DNA of 24,041 nt from positions 1-24,041 of the forward strand of contig DKRQ01000003.1 of the NCBI GenBank assembly GCA_002472275.1. The letters run 5' to 3'. The translations under genes were made by a program, and so were the position numbers. This stretch comes from Caryophanales bacterium UBA7278. GTDB lineage: Bacteria > Bacillota_I > Bacilli_A > RFN20 > CAG-826. Below, in pieces: positions 5,045 to 12,646 of the stretch. Under the pieces are notes generated by a model that searched no databases, was not told the origin of the DNA, and saw only the letters and a list, made by a program, of their open reading frames with translations. Every line of letters begins with the position of its first letter. Position 1 is the stretch's first letter.

Positions 5045-7765
5045 TTAGCCCCAGCTTTCCGGGGTATAGCTCGTCTTGGAGGATAAAGTAAGGTTGCTGG
5101 TCTCATTCCACACATCATCCCAAGTGAAGGTGGTCATCTCAGGTTTACACCTTGCGGCCTTCATTCCAGTCGCATCCGAAGGAATCGTGACGGTAAGCGT
5201 GTTGTTGGAATAAGCGGCTTGATAGGCCGTTCCGCCACCGGCGCCACCGCCCCAAGCCCAGACATAGAACTTCGCGTTGTCGTTGGTCCACCAAGTAGGG
5301 ACCCCCGTAATCGTGACCGTCCGATTGCCCACGGGCTCAGGATCCTCGTCCACGATGTAGATGTTGCCTTCGTTATTTAGGTAGAAGCTGAAGGTGCTGC
5401 TCCTATTGAACTTGATGTTGTTCTCGGACTTGCCGACGTAGCTATAGGAGGAACCGAGGGTATCGAACCATTCCGTCGGGGTTTTGCCGTCGTCATACTG
5501 TTTGATGATCCTGACCTCGGCGTCTTTTTCGATGTGGATGTTGGTGAGTTCGGCGAGGTTTTGCCCGGTGACCTTGGTCATCTGACGGCCGGATTCCGCG
5601 GTCCAGGAGGCTGAGGTGCCGGTGAAGATGGTATTGCCAACCACATAGTAGGAATGGCTGACGGCGGGAACGAGGGCAACCACCCCGTTATAGAAGGAGA
5701 GCGTGACCTTGCCGTCATTGACGTTATAGTCCTTGCCAGAGACGAGGTCTTTATAAGTCCCGTTCCAAAGTCCTTGGACGGTTACTTCGAAGGAGGCGTT
5801 GCCATTGTTGATGTTGACGATAAGCGCGCCGGCGTCCTGCCCGCTTCCGCGGCGATTGATGAAACATCCGTCATTGAACATCCTGTATTCATCGGTCCAG
5901 TGATAACGGTTGGCGAAGGCATTCGCGCCACGAACTACTTCATCCATCCAGTCGGTGTTGCCCACCGCGCCCATCTTGGTGGATTCGTTGGGCCTTGCCA
6001 AATAGAGGGTGGAGGACAAGGCTCTAGAGGCTTGGATGGCATAGACCTTGTTGATGTTCACCTTGCCAATGCCCCTGGTGGTGTTTTCCGCGTAGTTATC
6101 GTGGGATTCGTTCCAAAGGACCGAAACGCTCGCGGGGTCAACGCCGTGATAGTTTTCCTGGATTTTGGCGAGGTTGCCGGTCGTAACGCCTTCGCGGATG
6201 TTATAGGCCTGATTGCCATCGGTGATAGACATATAGGGATAGTACCAAGAGAAGTAACGATCATCGATTCTGCCCACGGCCTCGCCATAGAAGAACGGGG
6301 CGCCCCAACCGTTGGCGGCGGCATAACGCTTCGCCCCATTGACCACATAGGGCCAGAAGGAATCGGCGAATTCCCCGTCGCGGGGCGTCTCGATGTGTTT
6401 GGCCGCGTCGAAACGGAAGCCCTTGACGCCGCAATCGAGATATTCCTTAAGAAGGGAGAGGGCCCTTTGCTGGACGTGGGGTTTCGAAGTATCGAGGTCA
6501 GGGTAATCGCCTAGGGATTTCATCAGAGTGTCCTTTGGGCTGTCGTCGGCTCTGACGCCAACGTCGTGGCGGTAGTCATTATTGACGATCGCGGCTTCGT
6601 AACGACTGTCCTCGGAGTACCAATTGTTGTAGCCGCTTCCATCCATGTGGTTCAAAACGACGTCCATGATGAGGGAGATGCCTTTGGCATCAGCCGCCGC
6701 GGCGAGGTTCTTCAACTGGGTTTTCGTCCCGATGACGGATTCGTTCGAATTGTCTTTGGCGATCGTCATCGACCAAGGCCTATATAGGTCGGACCAACGC
6801 CTGTTGTCGGACCAGGAGTCGTTGCTGGAGACCGTGTGGTATTGCATCGGCGAGATCTGGATCGCCTTGAAGCCCGCGGCCTTGATGTCGTCGAGTTTGG
6901 AGGTGATGGAGGAAAGTGACCAGTTCCAGGCTTGGAGAATCGGGACATCCTGGAGATCGGGAAGCGGGTTGCTCGTGCCGTTACCCGTGAGCCAAACATC
7001 GTAATTCGCGCCTTTTTTCTTCAGATAGAGGTCTGCACCTTTGCAGGTACTATTCACCAATAGGTATCCCCTGCTGTCGGTTTCGGCGGCGTTATTGCCG
7101 TCTCCGCTTGCGGTGGGTTTGAATTCGCTGCCGTTCTTATCGAAGGAAAGCACGTCCCCCGCGTAGACGTCGAGGGTGATTTTGTATTGCTTGTCGTATT
7201 GCGGGCTTGACTCTGTTGCGTCGAGGAAGACCGCGTCTGATTTGATGCCGTTGACGTAAAGGGAATAGCCGAGGTCCTCGGATTCCTTTTGATAATCGAC
7301 GCAGCTATAGGTCACCTTGATGGAATCAATGACCGTGGTCTCAATCGCCTCGATCTTGAAGTAATTGGGGTAAATCGTGGTCAAGTCGTAGCTCGTCCCG
7401 ACGATGAAACCGTCGGATTCCCCTGCCACGGATGCTCTATGAATCTTAATGGAGCCGGAGGAAAGAGTGACGTCGACCCTCTTGATGCCGGAAATCTTGG
7501 TGAGATTGTAAATGGAGCCTCCCGCAGAAAGCTTGCCGACTTTGCCCGCGTCCACGGAAGTCAAACCGCTGTTGTGGAAGGAAATGGGATTGCCTAAATC
7601 GGTCGCCTTGCTCGAAGCGTCGGTGAAGGAAGAAAGGGTCAATTCGTAAGACGGCGTCTCGGAATTGATGATGGATGCGCCAGGGCGGAGGCCCGCGATG
7701 GCGATGGAGGAAAGAACGAACGCGGATGCGATCAAACTGCCGACAAGGAAACGACGTCTTTTCAT
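5045..7765 (-). CDS. Secreted multi-module alpha-amylase (GH13)
   Basis: 906 residues, expected to hydrolyse internal alpha-1,4 bonds of starch or glycogen outside the cell. A Sec signal (basic MKRRR, hydrophobic 6-25, no lipobox Cys) is followed by a beta-rich N-terminal module (about 35-155) and a second one (165-260). The GH13 barrel (about 272-620) shows DVVLNH (368-373), GFRFDAAKH with nucleophile D453, YGEAVG with acid E495, and ESHDN with D556. A beta-domain ends near 700. Two more modules follow: 706-808, resembling the 165-260 module, and a Trp-rich 815-906 that looks starch-binding. No LPxTG anchor or SLH domain is present, so release or non-covalent attachment is likely. RBS AGGGG lies seven bases upstream of ATG. 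It has its own promoter, apart from the main locus. Confidence 0.92.
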   Translation of the reverse strand: MKRRRFLVGSLIASAFVLSSIAIAGLRPGASIINSETPSYELTLSSFTDASSKATDLGNPISFHNSGLTSVDAGKVGKLSAGGSIYNLTKISGIKRVDVTLSSGSIKIHRASVAGESDGFIVGTSYDLTTIYPNYFKIEAIETTVIDSIKVTYSCVDYQKESEDLGYSLYVNGIKSDAVFLDATESSPQYDKQYKITLDVYAGDVLSFDKNGSEFKPTASGDGNNAAETDSRGYLLVNSTCKGADLYLKKKGANYDVWLTGNGTSNPLPDLQDVPILQAWNWSLSSITSKLDDIKAAGFKAIQISPMQYHTVSSNDSWSDNRRWSDLYRPWSMTIAKDNSNESVIGTKTQLKNLAAAADAKGISLIMDVVLNHMDGSGYNNWYSEDSRYEAAIVNNDYRHDVGVRADDSPKDTLMKSLGDYPDLDTSKPHVQQRALSLLKEYLDCGVKGFRFDAAKHIETPRDGEFADSFWPYVVNGAKRYAAANGWGAPFFYGEAVGRIDDRYFSWYYPYMSITDGNQAYNIREGVTTGNLAKIQENYHGVDPASVSVLWNESHDNYAENTTRGIGKVNINKVYAIQASRALSSTLYLARPNESTKMGAVGNTDWMDEVVRGANAFANRYHWTDEYRMFNDGCFINRRGSGQDAGALIVNINNGNASFEVTVQGLWNGTYKDLVSGKDYNVNDGKVTLSFYNGVVALVPAVSHSYYVVGNTIFTGTSASWTAESGRQMTKVTGQNLAELTNIHIEKDAEVRIIKQYDDGKTPTEWFDTLGSSYSYVGKSENNIKFNRSSTFSFYLNNEGNIYIVDEDPEPVGNRTVTITGVPTWWTNDNAKFYVWAWGGGAGGGTAYQAAYSNNTLTVTIPSDATGMKAARCKPEMTTFTWDDVWNETSNLTLSSKTSYTPESWG

Positions 7766-7796
7766 GGGTGTGCCCCTTTTCTTTTTGTTGCCGAAT

Positions 7797-7805
7797 ATTA
7801 TACCA
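7797..7805 (-). promoter_or_regulatory. Extended -10 promoter of the amylase gene
   Basis: TGG directly before a perfect TATAAT on the minus strand, an extended -10 element. The expected transcript start lies roughly 25 bases before the ATG, leaving room for the AGGGG ribosome binding site. No -35 box is recognisable, as is common for extended -10 promoters and for promoters needing an activator. Confidence 0.6.
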
Positions 7806-7821
7806 CGAAAAGACCTCCCCT

Positions 7822-7845
7822 TTTAGGGGGTTCCCTTTAGGGGGT
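7822..7845. repeat. Direct repeat TTTAGGGGGT upstream of the amylase promoter
   Basis: Two exact 10-base copies (7822-7831 and 7836-7845), 14 bases start to start, lie about 20-45 bases upstream of the amylase -10 box and touch the proC stop codon. They also fold as small C/G hairpins after proC. They may be an activator or repressor site, or a poor proC terminator. Confidence 0.4.
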
Positions 7846-8621
7846 CACACCATCTTCTTGTTTTTGTCTAGGGTTGCCCGGTAGGCCTTTTTGACGATGC
7901 CTTGGATGTCGCTATCCAAAAGGACGTTCACCCCTTCGATGGTGGATCCTCCTGGCGAGCAGACCTCCTTGCCTAGTTCTAGGGGCGATTTACCGCTTCT
8001 AATGGCGAGTTCGACGCTGCCCCTAGCCATCTTAAGCGCGTATTCGGTCGCCTCCTCTTCCTTCAAACCGGCTTCCTTAGCGGCTTTGATGAGCGAATCG
8101 AGGAAATAGTCGAGATAGGCCGGCGCGCTTCCCGTGAGGACCGATATGGGGTTTAGCGAGGCTTCCTCGACCTCATAGACGTCCCCGGTTTTCCTTAGAA
8201 GCTCTTTGAAAGTCTCTTTTTCGGATTCCAAGAACCCCTCGCCAAAGCAAATGAGGGTCACCCCCATCCCTATCGCGACAGGCGTGTTCGGCATGATGCG
8301 GATGATGCGATTTGGCACGCGTCTAGAGATGTCCTCGATGGAGATGCCCGCCGCCATGGAGACGAGGGGCTTACTGGATATCGAATCCCCGATTTCCCTT
8401 AGCAAAGGATCCATGTCGATTGGCTTCACCCCCAGGAAGAGGATATCCGATTCAAGGAGGCATTCCCTTAGGTCCACTACCCTGGAACCCCTGATTTTCC
8501 TTTGCAAAACCTCCGCCTTTTCCTTGTGACGGTTATTCAAAAGGAGTTCTATCCCCTCCCCTTGCATGGCCATGGCCAGGGATACGCCCATATGGCCCGT
8601 TCCGATGAATCCGATTTTCAT
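7845..8621 (-). CDS. proC: Pyrroline-5-carboxylate reductase
   Basis: 258 residues, typical for ProC, which makes L-proline from pyrroline-5-carboxylate with NAD(P)H as the last step of proline synthesis. The Rossmann motif GFIGTGHMG is at 4-12, VKP at 65-67, the central MPNTP at 110-114, and the ProC signature near the C-terminus (SGKSPLELGKEVCSPGGSTIEG, about 209-230). The frame is open 20 codons further, but the family begins at MKIGFIG and the extra stretch overlaps the -10 box. The stop is TGA. No proA or proB is adjacent, so the gene stands alone. An IS200-type element lies immediately upstream and may have replaced its original promoter region. No Shine-Dalgarno precedes the ATG (only GGGGGT directly against it). 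Confidence 0.95.
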   Translation of the reverse strand: MKIGFIGTGHMGVSLAMAMQGEGIELLLNNRHKEKAEVLQRKIRGSRVVDLRECLLESDILFLGVKPIDMDPLLREIGDSISSKPLVSMAAGISIEDISRRVPNRIIRIMPNTPVAIGMGVTLICFGEGFLESEKETFKELLRKTGDVYEVEEASLNPISVLTGSAPAYLDYFLDSLIKAAKEAGLKEEEATEYALKMARGSVELAIRSGKSPLELGKEVCSPGGSTIEGVNVLLDSDIQGIVKKAYRATLDKNKKMV

Positions 8622-8627
8622 ACCCCC

Positions 8628-8658
8628 ATTATGAAGGAAGGAAGGAAAGCCGCCACAA
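8628..8658 (-). promoter_or_regulatory. Candidate leaderless promoter of proC
   Basis: -10 box CATAAT (8628-8633) ends six bases before the proC ATG, so the transcript should begin at the start codon, the same geometry as at trmL. A partial -35, TTGTGG (8653-8658), is 19 bp upstream and close to the edge of the mobile element. Confidence 0.45.
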
Positions 8659-8669
8659 GGAATAACAAT

Positions 8670-8693
8670 CCGCGTCTTCAAGGCGCGGTTTTT
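8670..8693 (+). other. End hairpin of the IS element; also terminator-like on plus strand
   Basis: An 8-bp stem (CCGCGTCT with AGGCGCGG, one G-T pair) with a TCA triloop, followed on the plus strand by five T. The CTTCA apex resembles right-end hairpins of IS200/IS605 elements. On the plus strand it could end antisense RNA coming from the tnpA region. Confidence 0.5.
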
Positions 8694-8696
8694 CGA

Positions 8697-8714
8697 CCTG
8701 GCCTATAAGGCCGG
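8697..8714. other. Candidate IS end hairpin with an unpaired T
   Basis: CC, unpaired T (8699), GGCCT, loop ATA, AGGCC, GG. A mid-stem unpaired base is a feature of the hairpins that IS200/IS605 TnpA recognises. It shares its ATA loop and the GGTT that follows with the hairpin at 9334-9350 on the other side of tnpA. Confidence 0.45.
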
Positions 8715-8769
8715 TTACTGGCAGGGCCAATCTTAGCCCTCTTTGACCGCCCAATTGCCCTCGACGCCC

Positions 8770-9237
8770 TTACTTACCCGTGAACGGGTCCTTGTACTCC
8801 TTCAGGCTCCGACGATCCTCGGCCTGGTCCTCGAGCTCCTGGTCGCGGATGTACTTCTGCACCGTTGCCTTGTTCAGGCCGACCGTGCTGACGTAGTAGC
8901 CCTCGGACCAGAAGTGCCTGGCCCCGTAGTTGTACTTCAGGTTGGCGTGCTCGTCGAAGACCATGAGGCTCGTCTTCCCCTTCAGGTACCCCATGAAGCT
9001 GGAAACCGCCAGCTTCGGGGGTATCCGTACAAGCATGTGTATGTGGTCGGGCATCGCGTGGGCCTCGATGATCTCCACCCCCTTGTACATGCAGCACCTG
9101 CGGATGTACTTGCCGATGTCGGCGCGCAGCTTGGCGTATATCGCCTTACGACGATACTTCGGGGTGAACACGATGTGGTACTTGCAGTCCCACTTCGTGT
9201 GCGAGAGGCTCGAGACCTCGTCGTTCTTGCGTGGCAT
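8770..9237 (-). CDS. tnpA: IS200-family TnpA transposase
   Basis: 155 residues, the normal length. TnpA is a single-strand DNA transposase that nicks and joins through a tyrosine-DNA link. The HUH-type motif HIH (65-67) lies in HAMPDHIHML, and the catalytic Tyr is Y129 in the helix ATVQKYIRDQ. Family blocks KYHIVFTPKYRR (19-30) and SSFMGYLKGKTS (79-90) are intact, with no frameshift. The C-terminal 25 residues are charged. A strong GGAGGT sits 10 bases upstream of the ATG, but it lies within the right arm of a 14-bp inverted repeat, so translation should be poor unless the hairpin opens. That is a known style of control in IS200. The reverse-strand frame over the same bases is a shadow. Confidence 0.95.
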   Translation of the reverse strand: MPRKNDEVSSLSHTKWDCKYHIVFTPKYRRKAIYAKLRADIGKYIRRCCMYKGVEIIEAHAMPDHIHMLVRIPPKLAVSSFMGYLKGKTSLMVFDEHANLKYNYGARHFWSEGYYVSTVGLNKATVQKYIRDQELEDQAEDRRSLKEYKDPFTGK

Positions 9238-9241
9238 AATA

Positions 9242-9305
9242 GTAAAGACCTCCGGGCATCAGGGACAATTGGACGTTGCCATTGTATGCCTCCGGAGGTC
9301 TTTAC
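9242..9305 (-). promoter_or_regulatory. Hairpin burying the tnpA ribosome binding site
   Basis: A perfect 14-bp inverted repeat (9242-9255 with 9292-9305, ending in CCGG) encloses further pairing (GGCAT with ATGCC, ACAAT with ATTGT). On the minus strand the downstream arm contains the GGAGGT of tnpA. In IS200 such a 5' stem-loop hides the start region and blocks expression driven by outside transcription. The same effect is inferred here. Confidence 0.75.
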
Positions 9306-9333
9306 GCATCAACGCCTCCGCTTACTCAAGTCT

Positions 9334-9350
9334 CGCCCGCATAGCAGGCG
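9334..9350. other. Candidate IS end hairpin upstream of tnpA
   Basis: CGCC, a C-A mismatch, GC, loop ATA, GC, GGCG. It has the same ATA triloop as 8697-8714, with GGTT following, and is probably the other element end. Confidence 0.4.
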
Positions 9351-9378
9351 GTTCTAAGTTGTCCCTAGCGGTCCACAT

Positions 9379-9406
9379 AAAAGAAAAGCCCAGGGCGAGC
9401 CTGGGC
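9379..9406 (-). terminator. Intrinsic terminator of the maltodextrin locus
   Basis: A perfect 7-bp stem (GCCCAGG with CCTGGGC, 5-base loop) followed by TTTTCTTTT on the minus strand, 20 bases after the pullulanase stop. It closes the transcript that starts at the binding-protein gene. Confidence 0.85.
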
Positions 9407-9426
9407 ATTGAATTAAGGGATGGGGA

Positions 9427-12400
9427 TTAGGCAACCTGCTTGACGAGTAGGCATTCCAACTTGAAGGCGCCCATCAGGTTGTTATCAACGGTGAACGTCT
9501 GCCCAACGGTGTGGGTGGCGTTGCTCGAGTATAGGACTTCGTAGCTGCCGTTGCCGATACCGATGGTATCCATGTCCTTGTTACCTTTATTGATGAAGAT
9601 GTAATAGGTCTTGGAATCCTTCTGGCCTTGGTAGAAGCCAGCCATGAGGTCGGTCGGATGCTCGGGGTTGAAGAGGTCGTTATAGCTCCAGCAGGTGGTT
9701 CCGCCCGCGGCGACCTGGGCCTTGCTCTGGCCGAAGGCGTTGCCCATGAGGGAGTTGCGCACGGCCACCGCCGCCTTCATCTGGTTGTAATGGGTGGCGT
9801 AGGTCTTCTTGCGGCTCCAGTCGAAGGCGTTGACCGCGTCGCCATACTTGTAGGAGTTACGGACGAGCCAGGTGTTCGCGTCGATCTTAACGCCGTCACC
9901 CTCGGTCCAATAGTTGTACTTGTCGTAGTCCTTATTGGGCCAATCGGTGGAGGAGTATTCGGTCTTTTCGGCCGCCTTGTCGTAACGGCCGTATTTGAAG
10001 GTCTCGACCATCTGCTCGAAGAGCTTCTCGTCGTCGGCCTTGTTCATTATCTTCTGGCGGAAGAATTCGTCGCCGCCGTGGATGAAGCCGATGCCTTGTC
10101 CGAAGAGGGAGAGGGCGGTCAGGCTCGTGCAAGCCTGCATGACGAACTCGTTGGAGCCGTCTTTCCACTTGGCGGGAGCGTTCTTGTTCCAGAGGTAGTT
10201 GATCTGGTCGTAGAGGGTGTAGTTGTCGTGGCAAGCCAGATAGTTGACGGTCTGGGTCGGATCCATGACGTAGCCCTCGGGCTGGTTCTTGGCGTAGTTG
10301 CGGTTCTGGCCAAGGATCTGGGTTAAGGCGTTATAGACGTTATCGACGTTGCTGCCTTCGGAGATCCAACCATCGCCGGGATAGGGGCTGCCATAGGCGG
10401 TGTTGCCCTTGGAGCCGTCGCGTCCGGCGTCGTTGAAGCAGCCGACGCCACTGCCGGCGAGGGCGGAGTAAACAACATCGGTGGTAGAGCCCTTGGCGGG
10501 TTTGCCGCCGCCGGGCTCGCCAGTCCAGCCTTCGCCATAGAGGACGATGCTAGGATCGACCTTGTTGACCTCAGCCCTGATGGCGGCCATGGTGTCGGAG
10601 TCGATGACGCCCATGAGGTCGAAGCGGAAGCCTTTGACCTTGTATTGCTCGCACCAGAACTTGCAGGAGTCGACGATGAACTTGCGGCTCATCGGGCGGT
10701 CGGAACGGATTGCGTTGCCGCAGCCGGAGTAGTCGATTGGGTTGGAATTGGCGTCATACCAGAAGAAGTAACGCGGGCAGACCACATTGAACGCGGATTT
10801 GGAAATCGAGGACATGTGGTTGTAGACGACGTCCATGATCGTGCGGATACCGGCTTTGCCGAGTTTGTAGATCATGTTCTTGTATTCCTTGATCCTGGTA
10901 GCCGCATCTTCGGGGTTGGTGGAGTAGGCGCCTTCGACGCAGTTGTAGTTCTGCGGGTTGTAGCCCCAGTTATAGCCCGGCTTGATGGAGACGATTTGTT
11001 TAGAACCGTCGGGAAGGGTGGTTTCCTTCTGGAGGGTGCGTTCGTCGTTATCCTGGTCGAAGGCCGGTAGGATTTGGACGGCGTTCACGCCGAGTTCCTT
11101 GAGGTGGTCGAAGCCGGTGGCGACGCCCTGGTACTTCGTGCCTTCCTCGACGAAGGCGTTGTAGGTGCCGCGTGGGGTGGCTTCCTCGCCTTGCTTGGTG
11201 GAGATCCAGCTGTCGTCGGCGGTGAAATCGCGAACGTGGACCTCGTAGGCGGTTAGTTCATTCGGTTTGACCGCGGGGAATTGGAGGGTGTCCCAGCCTT
11301 CGGGGTTGGTCTCGTTCCAATCGACGATCGCGGACCTTAGGCCGTTGACGCCGCAAGCGGTCGCATAGGGGTCGACGGTCTCGTAGGAACCTTCATTGTA
11401 GAAGAGTTCATAGAGGTAGTAACGGTTCTTGAGGTCCCCTTCGATGGAGCCGGCGAAGACGCCGCCCTCCTTCTTCTCTAACCAAGCGGTGATATAGGGG
11501 AAGTCGTGGAGAAGCGCGGCCGCTTCGGGATCAGCGGTATAGGCCGCGGGGGTGCCATAGAGGTAGATCTTGACCCTGACGCGGGTGGAGGTCGGGGCCC
11601 AAACACGGAACTCGGTCTTCTCGGGGCTGTATTTCACGCCGAGGTCGTTGCCGCTATAGGTGTATTTGCTGGCGAACTTCGCGGTGTCGTAGAGTTTGTC
11701 AAAGGTCGCGACTTTCTTCTTGACCTTGGCCATATTGGAGGAGAAGACGGTCGAAAGACGATAGGTCTTCTGCGGGTCGATCTCGGTTCCACTAGGCAAA
11801 TTGATGGTGAATTCGGCGGCCTTGGGCTCGGCTTCCAGGAGCTTGTAGGTCTCGGCGAATTCCTCGCGTTCCTTGGCGTCCATCTTGCCTTTGGCGATTT
11901 CGGCGAAATAGGTGTCGTCGAAGCAATAGAGCTTATAAGAGGCGACGGGGCCGGAGCCTACGGCGCTAAAGGACTTCCAGTCCGCGTTGGCGGTGAAGGC
12001 CTTCATGGAGTCGCCTAGGGCATCGGTCTTATCGGCGTAGGTTTCGATCGCGTTGCCTTCGCCAGGGCAGGCATACACGGACATGACCTTCTTGCCGCCT
12101 TCTTCCGAGACGGAGGAGGCAAAGTCGGCGAATTTGACCGCGATGTCGGCGGATTGGCCAGCCCAACTGCCGGGATTCTTGATGATGAAGGAGATATGGT
12201 CCGTGACGAAACCGGCGTATTCGGGACTTGTGAGGTCCATGTCGTAATAGACGCCGTTATTCTTGGTGCCGTCGAGCCAATCGCCGGTCCATTCGCATTC
12301 CTTGCCATCGACGCCATCGCACCAAACGTAGACGCGTTTGTTCTTCTCGGTGCCCGTGTCGTTATGGAAATAGATGCGGACGATGCCAGAGAATCCTTTG

Positions 12401-12609
12401 GCCTCCTCGTCGCCGCCGGAATCACCACTGCTATCGGAGGTGCTGCCACCTCCACCACCGCCGCCACCGCCACCGGTCGAATCGGTGGAAACCGGGGGAG
12501 CGTCGGTTGAGCTCGGGCTCGGGGCCACGGAAGAGCCTGCCGGTTGCTGGCCGCACGCGGCCAAAACTAGCAGAGAAAGGGGTATAAGAAATGCCTTTTT
12601 CGCTTTCAT
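9427..12609 (-). CDS. pulA: Type I pullulanase lipoprotein (CBM41-CBM48-GH13_14)
   Basis: 1060 residues. Type I pullulanase cleaves alpha-1,6 branch points of starch, glycogen and pullulan. A lipoprotein signal ends in LAAC (C19), so it is anchored outside the membrane. A Ser/Gly/Thr linker follows with ten consecutive Gly (46-55). A CBM41-like starch-binding module is near 75-182 (VRIYFHND, YVWCDG), then a central region, a CBM48-like fold (about 322-405) and the GH13 barrel. The pullulanase hallmark YNWGY is at 546-550. Catalytic regions are DVVYNH (593-598), GFRFDLMG with nucleophile D664, YGEGW with E693, and CHDNY with D795. AAAGGAG lies nine bases upstream. A small perfect hairpin (12626-12640) sits just before that site. 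It is the last gene of the locus, 37 bases after the GH13 lipoprotein gene. Confidence 0.93.
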   Translation of the reverse strand: MKAKKAFLIPLSLLVLAACGQQPAGSSVAPSPSSTDAPPVSTDSTGGGGGGGGGGSTSDSSGDSGGDEEAKGFSGIVRIYFHNDTGTEKNKRVYVWCDGVDGKECEWTGDWLDGTKNNGVYYDMDLTSPEYAGFVTDHISFIIKNPGSWAGQSADIAVKFADFASSVSEEGGKKVMSVYACPGEGNAIETYADKTDALGDSMKAFTANADWKSFSAVGSGPVASYKLYCFDDTYFAEIAKGKMDAKEREEFAETYKLLEAEPKAAEFTINLPSGTEIDPQKTYRLSTVFSSNMAKVKKKVATFDKLYDTAKFASKYTYSGNDLGVKYSPEKTEFRVWAPTSTRVRVKIYLYGTPAAYTADPEAAALLHDFPYITAWLEKKEGGVFAGSIEGDLKNRYYLYELFYNEGSYETVDPYATACGVNGLRSAIVDWNETNPEGWDTLQFPAVKPNELTAYEVHVRDFTADDSWISTKQGEEATPRGTYNAFVEEGTKYQGVATGFDHLKELGVNAVQILPAFDQDNDERTLQKETTLPDGSKQIVSIKPGYNWGYNPQNYNCVEGAYSTNPEDAATRIKEYKNMIYKLGKAGIRTIMDVVYNHMSSISKSAFNVVCPRYFFWYDANSNPIDYSGCGNAIRSDRPMSRKFIVDSCKFWCEQYKVKGFRFDLMGVIDSDTMAAIRAEVNKVDPSIVLYGEGWTGEPGGGKPAKGSTTDVVYSALAGSGVGCFNDAGRDGSKGNTAYGSPYPGDGWISEGSNVDNVYNALTQILGQNRNYAKNQPEGYVMDPTQTVNYLACHDNYTLYDQINYLWNKNAPAKWKDGSNEFVMQACTSLTALSLFGQGIGFIHGGDEFFRQKIMNKADDEKLFEQMVETFKYGRYDKAAEKTEYSSTDWPNKDYDKYNYWTEGDGVKIDANTWLVRNSYKYGDAVNAFDWSRKKTYATHYNQMKAAVAVRNSLMGNAFGQSKAQVAAGGTTCWSYNDLFNPEHPTDLMAGFYQGQKDSKTYYIFINKGNKDMDTIGIGNGSYEVLYSSNATHTVGQTFTVDNNLMGAFKLECLLVKQVA

Positions 12610-12646
12610 ATTGGATTTCTCCTTTGGATTATTCTAATCCCTAAAC

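Larger units (their letters stand above)
8640..9370 (-). mobile_element. IS200-type insertion sequence (approximate limits)
   Basis: A single tnpA of the Y1/HUH transposase family, flanked by hairpins and without tnpB, as in IS200-group elements. These insert as single strands without target duplications or terminal inverted repeats, so exact ends cannot be read from one copy. The left limit lies beyond the hairpins at 8670-8714, and the right limit is near the hairpin at 9334-9350 and before the pullulanase terminator at 9379. It sits between proC and the maltodextrin locus without breaking a gene. The reading frame is intact, so it may still be active. Confidence 0.7.

Noticed and set aside
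5654..6514. 286-residue plus-strand frame inside the amylase gene
   Set aside because: A long antisense shadow caused by high GC at third positions; Val/Gly/Asp-rich with no domain and no ribosome binding site.
8743..9357. 204-residue plus-strand frame over tnpA
   Set aside because: Mirror of the transposase gene; composition is that of a reverse-strand shadow.
8640..9370. CRISPR array or tnpB/OMEGA system near the IS element
   Set aside because: No tnpB-like gene and no regularly spaced repeats were seen; only tnpA and hairpins are present.
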